The translations under genes and the position numbers were made by a program. The notes under the pieces were generated by a model, which was given only the letters and a program-made list of their open reading frames with translations, was not told where the DNA came from and made no database searches. From Maridesulfovibrio hydrothermalis AM13 = DSM 14728 (GTDB lineage Bacteria > Desulfobacterota > Desulfovibrionia > Desulfovibrionales > Desulfovibrionaceae), in assembly GCF_000331025.1 (NCBI RefSeq), contig NC_020055.1:3009370-3073369 (forward strand): 64,000 nt of DNA. The letters are read 5' to 3'. This document shows, one piece after another, positions 60,092-64,000 of the stretch; within the stretch, counting starts at the first letter, position 1; each line of letters starts with the position of its first letter.

Positions 60092-60394
60092 CTAAATTAC
60101 GTAATCAATAACACTGCGTCCGGAAACAACCTGTTTAACAAAAGCAACGCACTCTTGATGCAGCGGATGAATCTGATATGCTTCAAGATCTTCTTTGGTT
60201 TCAAACTCTGAATAAAGAATTACATTGCAGTCCGGAACTGCGGCAAAAATATCTACACTGACTTCAATGTGTTTCAGTGTTTCAATTTTACCGTTAAGGT
60301 TCTCAAGCATTTCTTTCACCTTGACACCATTTTCAGCCGCAGTGGCTCCTGCTGCTTCTTCTTTCAAAGTCCACATTACGATATGTTTAATCAT
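60092..60394 (-). CDS. Dabb (stress-responsive A/B barrel) domain protein
   Basis: This 100-aa protein starts MIKHIVMWTLKEEA and matches the Dabb fold: KVKEMLENLNGKI, VILYSEFETKEDLEAYQIHPLHQECV split across its beta-alpha unit, and VVSGRSVIDYVI at the end. The fold forms dimeric alpha-beta barrels seen in plant stress proteins and some cyclases or oxygenases. The role is unknown. It lies between two chemoreceptor genes, 101 bases after the upstream one. Confidence 0.85.
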   Translation of the reverse strand: MIKHIVMWTLKEEAAGATAAENGVKVKEMLENLNGKIETLKHIEVSVDIFAAVPDCNVILYSEFETKEDLEAYQIHPLHQECVAFVKQVVSGRSVIDYVI

Positions 60395-60495
60395 TATTCC
60401 TCCGTATCCAAGTGCATAATTAACTAAATGACAATGGTTTCGGTTTTTATACCGAGATCTGTATTAAGACTTATTTTTTCATACGATGCAAGAAT

Positions 60496-62307
60496 TTATT
60501 CACCGCTTCTAAGCTCTTCTACCAGAGCAACAAGAGCATCGACTTCGTTGGAAAGGTCTTTGGCTCCTTCAGCAGCAAGCATACTGTTGCGTGCGTTATC
60601 TTCGGTCATAGAATCAATTTCTGAGATGCTCCGGTTGATTTCATCAGATGTGGCTGACTGCTGCTCGGCAGCTGTCGCAATGGACTGAACCTGTCCGGCT
60701 GCATTTGAAGCCAGATCGACAATCTCGACAAGAACTTCACCGGAAGCTCTGGAATGATCGGTAGCCTCAGTGATAGCCTCAACGGCAGTGCGCATTCCGG
60801 TAATATTCTGCTTGGCAAGCCGTTGAATAGCGGAAACACTCTTGTCAACTTCATCAGTTGCGCCAATAGTTTTTTCCGCCAGCTTACGAACTTCGTCAGC
60901 GACAACAGCAAATCCACGTCCGGCCTCCCCTGCACGCGCAGCTTCAATAGCAGCGTTAAGCGCGAGAAGATTGGTCTGGTCTGCAATATCATTAATTACG
61001 CCAAGGACATTGCCTATCTCTATGGACTGATCGCTGAGCTGCTCCATAAGCTTTGCAAGTTCATTAGCCTGACCCTGAATACTGACCATAGATTCAATTG
61101 TGCCTTGCACAACCTGCTGACCTTCATCTGCTTTACTGCGAGTCAGTTCAGTGTCCTGATTTGTCTCAGTAGCATTCTGTGCAACCTCAAGCACAGTGGC
61201 ATTCATTTCTTCCATTGCTGTTGCTGTTTCGGTGATTCTCTGCTTCTGAAAGTCACTGCCGTTCATAATTTCATTTGTGGACTGCTCGACTGCACGTGAA
61301 ATCTTCACAATGTTATTTAAAACTGATTCCAGTTTATTTGCAGCAGTAAGCATACCTTCTCTCTTGGCACCTTCTGCCTGCTGACGGGCTTCATTGGCTT
61401 CGGCTGCTGCGATTTTGGCAACTCTGGCCTGTTCGGCTGATTCAGCTTCTTTCACTTTTATTTCATCAAGGTTTGTTGAAAGAGTTTCAACCATAGAATT
61501 AAGGGATTCCTGTAACGTAGCAACTTCGTTTCGGCCTTGCGGATCAAGTTTAACACTTAGATCGCCAGAGGCAACTCTGGTCGCTGCATCGGTGGAATCT
61601 TTAATAGGTCTGACAATAGAGCGGATCATTAAGATACAAAGAGGAAGAACTATAAGCAGGAACAGCCCCGCAACAATCATTATTATTTTGAGAGTTCCGG
61701 CATCAGCACTTTTATGCATGGCAGTACTTACGCGAATTTTATTTTCTTCAATGTTATCGATGTAAACACCTGTACCTATCCACATGTCGGTTCCCGGAAT
61801 CATCTCGGCATAGCCTAGTTTCGGCTGAATACCTTTACCGGGTTTATCAAATACATATTCTACAAAGTCTCCGCCTGAACGAGCCGCATTTGCCAGTGCT
61901 TTAACAAACAAAACACCGTTCTTATCCTTTACTCCGCCGAGATCCTTGCCCTGAAGTTTCTTTTTAGGTGGCAAAGAAACAACAACGGTTCCCTTGTAGA
62001 CGAAAAAATAACCGGATTTATCTTTTTCAAAACGAATTTTATCAATAGCCTTGCGAATAAATAAAATTTTCGCGTCTTCGCCCTCAACTTCTCGAAGCTC
62101 TTCACCAAGTGAAGAGGCAATCGTTTTGGTCGCAACTCTGATTTTAGCTTTCTGATCCTCAAGCATGACATTTTGAATTTCATCAACGCCATAATCTGCT
62201 ATTTCGCGAATCTGATTTAAAAACATTGCTCCGCTAAAAAGCATAAACAGAACCATGAACACCAGAAGCAGATATACTCTGCCCCCGATTGATAAATTTT
62301 TAAGCAT
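60496..62307 (-). CDS. Methyl-accepting chemotaxis protein with Cache domain (paralogue 2)
   Basis: Started at the ATG at 62307 (GGGAG upstream), this is a 603-aa receptor, the same length and domain order as paralogue 1: helix (about 9-31), periplasmic Cache_2-type domain with [15 protein letters not shown] and [14 protein letters not shown], helix, HAMP, coiled coil and a signalling domain with the same hairpin tip. Ligand-domain residues differ ([12 protein letters not shown] against GGFVKYYFAKPG), so ligand preference may differ. The pair looks like a local duplication with the Dabb and Hpt-like genes interspersed. Confidence 0.93.
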   Translation of the reverse strand: MLKNLSIGGRVYLLLVFMVLFMLFSGAMFLNQIREIADYGVDEIQNVMLEDQKAKIRVATKTIASSLGEELREVEGEDAKILFIRKAIDKIRFEKDKSGYFFVYKGTVVVSLPPKKKLQGKDLGGVKDKNGVLFVKALANAARSGGDFVEYVFDKPGKGIQPKLGYAEMIPGTDMWIGTGVYIDNIEENKIRVSTAMHKSADAGTLKIIMIVAGLFLLIVLPLCILMIRSIVRPIKDSTDAATRVASGDLSVKLDPQGRNEVATLQESLNSMVETLSTNLDEIKVKEAESAEQARVAKIAAAEANEARQQAEGAKREGMLTAANKLESVLNNIVKISRAVEQSTNEIMNGSDFQKQRITETATAMEEMNATVLEVAQNATETNQDTELTRSKADEGQQVVQGTIESMVSIQGQANELAKLMEQLSDQSIEIGNVLGVINDIADQTNLLALNAAIEAARAGEAGRGFAVVADEVRKLAEKTIGATDEVDKSVSAIQRLAKQNITGMRTAVEAITEATDHSRASGEVLVEIVDLASNAAGQVQSIATAAEQQSATSDEINRSISEIDSMTEDNARNSMLAAEGAKDLSNEVDALVALVEELRSGE

Positions 62308-62519
62308 GACACTCTCCCTGTGCGTACCCATTAAGTTTAAGTTGCATTCCTTAAACATTTTTTAATACGAATTAATGTAAGCTGAACGGCTCCATTATGC
62401 CTAAAAGCGTAAAAGAAACCATACACATTTGTCAGACTATTAACAATAATTACCAATGATTTTACAGCACAATGCTCAAGCTTCGACTAAATTCAATATA
62501 ACTTCTCAAAATCGCCCGT
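62308..62519. other. Promoter region of chemoreceptor paralogue 2
   Basis: AT-rich, with no gene seen. It is bounded on the right by two terminators of the lactate-oxidation operon and a candidate RNA. Confidence 0.45.
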
Positions 62520-62562
62520 TAAAAAGGCTTTTCCATCGGGCGAGCGAATGGAAAAGCCTTAT
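62520..62562 (-). terminator. Second terminator downstream of the lactate-oxidation gene
   Basis: On the minus strand AAGGCTTTTCCAT pairs with ATGGAAAAGCCTT around an 11-base loop, and T follows. It is about 130 bases past the stop and 80 past the first terminator, so it may end a separate short RNA. Confidence 0.9.
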
Positions 62563-62565
62563 ATT

Positions 62566-62641
62566 GCGCGGCAGGTAACCGGGGTTTTCAGTTGCGAGGT
62601 GAAGGTTCCGGAACTTGGAGGCATATTTACATGCCGCAGTT
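62566..62641 (-). ncRNA. Candidate small RNA between two terminators
   Basis: Between terminators at 62520-62562 and 62642-62683, a GC-rich 75-base stretch is closed by GCGGCA-x-GTAA / TTAC-x-TGCCGC (62569-62637). It contains inner CCGG and GGTTCCGGAACTT palindromic parts. With the downstream terminator it would give a minus-strand RNA of about 120 bases. No protein pattern is visible. There is no direct evidence that it is transcribed separately. Confidence 0.35.
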
Positions 62642-62683
62642 AAAACAATGTCCGGAGCCGGCAAACTATGGCCCCGGACATTG
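62642..62683 (-). terminator. First terminator after the lactate-oxidation gene
   Basis: On the minus strand CAATGTCCGGGGCC pairs with GGCTCCGGACATTG around a 9-base loop, and TTTT follows. It lies 12 bases past the stop. Confidence 0.92.
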
Positions 62684-62694
62684 AGATTGACTGA

Positions 62695-64000
62695 TTATTT
62701 CCTGCGTTCTGCCATAAGCTCTGCTATATGGCGAACCTCAAGATCCATGCCTTTCTTCTTAGCACCACCGCGAATCTGCATCACACAGCCCGGGCAGTCA
62801 GTGAGCAGGATTTTAGCTCCGGTCTCTTCGGCATTCTTAACTTTATTGGAAAGAAGCTGTTCAGATATTTTAGGAAACTTAACAGAGTAAGTTCCACCAA
62901 ATCCGCAACAAACTTCTTCTTCAGCACTTTCTTTGTAATCCAGACCAGCTTTAACCATTAGCTCTCTGGGAGCAGATTTAACATCCAGCCCACGGCAAAG
63001 ATGACAGGGAGCATGATAGGTAACCTTTTCACCTGCGGAATCAAGGAAATCGCTTTCTTCGACTCCAAGCACATCGTTCATGAAAGAGCTGTAGTCGATG
63101 ACTTTGTCAGCAAATTCCTGAACCTTGATGGCGTATTTTGGATCATGGCCAAGCATTTTCACATAGTTGTGTTTCAAGTGTGAAGCACAGGATGCACACA
63201 TGGTCAGAATATAATCGCAATCAGTTTCCTCGAATGCTTTCATATTCTGAATCGCGACATCTCTGCCGGCTTCTTTCTCACCCATCATCTGCAACGGCAG
63301 ACCGCAGCAGGACTGATCCATCGGATAAGAAAGTTCAACATCCATACCACGCATACTTTCAACGGTAGCCACTGACTGCTCAGGATAAACAAAGTCCTGA
63401 ACACAGCCTGAGAATATTGCTACCTTATGCTTGGGATTAGCGACCTTAGCCGGTTTAACTTTGGCCCACATATCCCTGAAAGGAACTTCTGCCACAACAG
63501 GCAGTGCGCGGAAATCATGATCGGGAACAAAAATCATAGGCAGATGACGCATAAAACCGTCTTTGCCCTTCACAGGCTTCTGGGCATGCTTGGCGATGCG
63601 CAGGAACTTGTGGAACAACTTGCGGTTCTTCATCATTTTAGCCAAAAACTGGGAATAGAGAGGATGGCCTTCTTCTTCCAGAATTCTAGCCTGAATATCT
63701 TTAATCAGACCGGGAAGATCAATTCCCCCGGCACAGATCTCCTTACAGGCACCACAGTTAATGCAGTTCTGAACAAGGTTTTTGGCCTTGTCGGTGCCAT
63801 GAAAGAAGTAAGTGAGAATGAGGCCGATAGCCCCAATGTATATATGGCCCATCTTGTGACCGCCAACCATGCGGTATACAGGACAGACGTTGGCACATGC
63901 ACCGCATCTTACGCAGCGCAGTACCTGGGAGAACACCGGATCCTTTGCGAGGGCGCGTCTTCCATTGTCCAAAAACACGAAGTGCACTTTCTTCCTGTCA
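62695..64000 (-). CDS. Fe-S lactate-oxidation subunit (LdhB/LutB-LutA fusion type), C-terminal part
   Basis: The frame is open to the window edge and has no start inside, so this is the 3' part of a longer gene. It has two 4Fe-4S motifs, CVRCGACANVCPV and CINCGACKEIC (within the first 85 residues seen). These are followed by a C-terminal glycolate-oxidase GlpC/LutA-type pair of CCG domains (SGCVQDF, SCCGLP, CASCASH; then APCHLCRG, VCCGFGG, CPGC). This matches the large Fe-S subunit that Desulfovibrio uses to oxidise L-lactate to pyruvate, encoded in the organic-acid operon with ldhA, pta, ackA and por. Those genes are outside this window. Confidence 0.85.
   Translation of the reverse strand, partial: DRKKVHFVFLDNGRRALAKDPVFSQVLRCVRCGACANVCPVYRMVGGHKMGHIYIGAIGLILTYFFHGTDKAKNLVQNCINCGACKEICAGGIDLPGLIKDIQARILEEEGHPLYSQFLAKMMKNRKLFHKFLRIAKHAQKPVKGKDGFMRHLPMIFVPDHDFRALPVVAEVPFRDMWAKVKPAKVANPKHKVAIFSGCVQDFVYPEQSVATVESMRGMDVELSYPMDQSCCGLPLQMMGEKEAGRDVAIQNMKAFEETDCDYILTMCASCASHLKHNYVKMLGHDPKYAIKVQEFADKVIDYSSFMNDVLGVEESDFLDSAGEKVTYHAPCHLCRGLDVKSAPRELMVKAGLDYKESAEEEVCCGFGGTYSVKFPKISEQLLSNKVKNAEETGAKILLTDCPGCVMQIRGGAKKKGMDLEVRHIAELMAERRK

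Overview
The window reads as chromosome from a mesophilic, probably marine Desulfovibrionaceae sulfate reducer (Maridesulfovibrio/Desulfovibrio-like). The basis is recognition of gene content and style. There is a fused Fe-S lactate-oxidation subunit of the Desulfovibrio LdhB/LutAB type at the right edge. There is a PEP-dependent dihydroxyacetone kinase whose DhaM is fused to HPr and EI. There are many small co-directional gene sets, moderate GC with AT-rich spacers, and intergenic GCCTCCGG-type elements. Species cannot be fixed without a search. Almost everything is ordinary core or housekeeping DNA; no IS, prophage, integron or CRISPR array was seen. The only clear decayed gene is a Fic/RecG-like C-terminal fragment at about 30.75-30.99 kb.

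Layout, 0-10 kb: the start of a dGTPase (cut by the window edge), a glk plus flavin disulfide oxidoreductase pair, a motB-motA-like pair in reversed order, an MBL-fold hydrolase, maf overlapping a cyclase-family gene, a PAS-PAS-GGDEF-EAL protein and a small CII-like regulator. 10-19 kb: pgpA, then a long minus-strand run miaB - bifunctional nuclease - PHP phosphoesterase - sirtuin - tolQ-tolR-tolA-tolB-pal, the cell-envelope Tol-Pal system. 19-25.6 kb: an NTF2-like exported protein, an overlapping pair of kinases (APH-type and APS-kinase-like), a PfkB sugar/nucleoside kinase, cutA and a small cytochrome c, then the overlapping nth-tgt-ydcF operon. 26-30.6 kb: dhaK-dhaL-dhaM(HPr-EI).

31-46 kb: tRNA-Lys, dsbD, an iron alcohol dehydrogenase, a zinc-ribbon/AMIN membrane protein, an M24 peptidase, a CoA-binding/YkgJ/DnaJ trio, hisH-hisF, a candidate structured RNA, a parvulin, a glycosyltransferase, a PAP2 phosphatase, glyA under a ZTP (pfl-motif) riboswitch, and alaX. 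46-52.5 kb: an exported protein with a VPLPA-like C-terminal anchor, three identical initiator tRNA genes each with the same promoter hexamers, argP/lysE, an orphan sugar-type binding protein, and a GT2/DedA pair. 52.6-64 kb: a MoxR ATPase - VWA protein - unknown 152-aa protein set, mntP, a YheT-like hydrolase, two paralogous 603-aa Cache chemoreceptors (one followed by an Hpt-like protein lacking its phospho-acceptor His, a Dabb protein between them), and the C-terminal part of the lactate-oxidation Fe-S protein.

The parts most worth follow-up are the unannotated structured RNAs, the overlapping APH/APS-kinase-like pair, the MoxR-VWA-152aa set, the His-less Hpt protein and the Fic-like relic. 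No wholly new system can be demonstrated from sequence alone.
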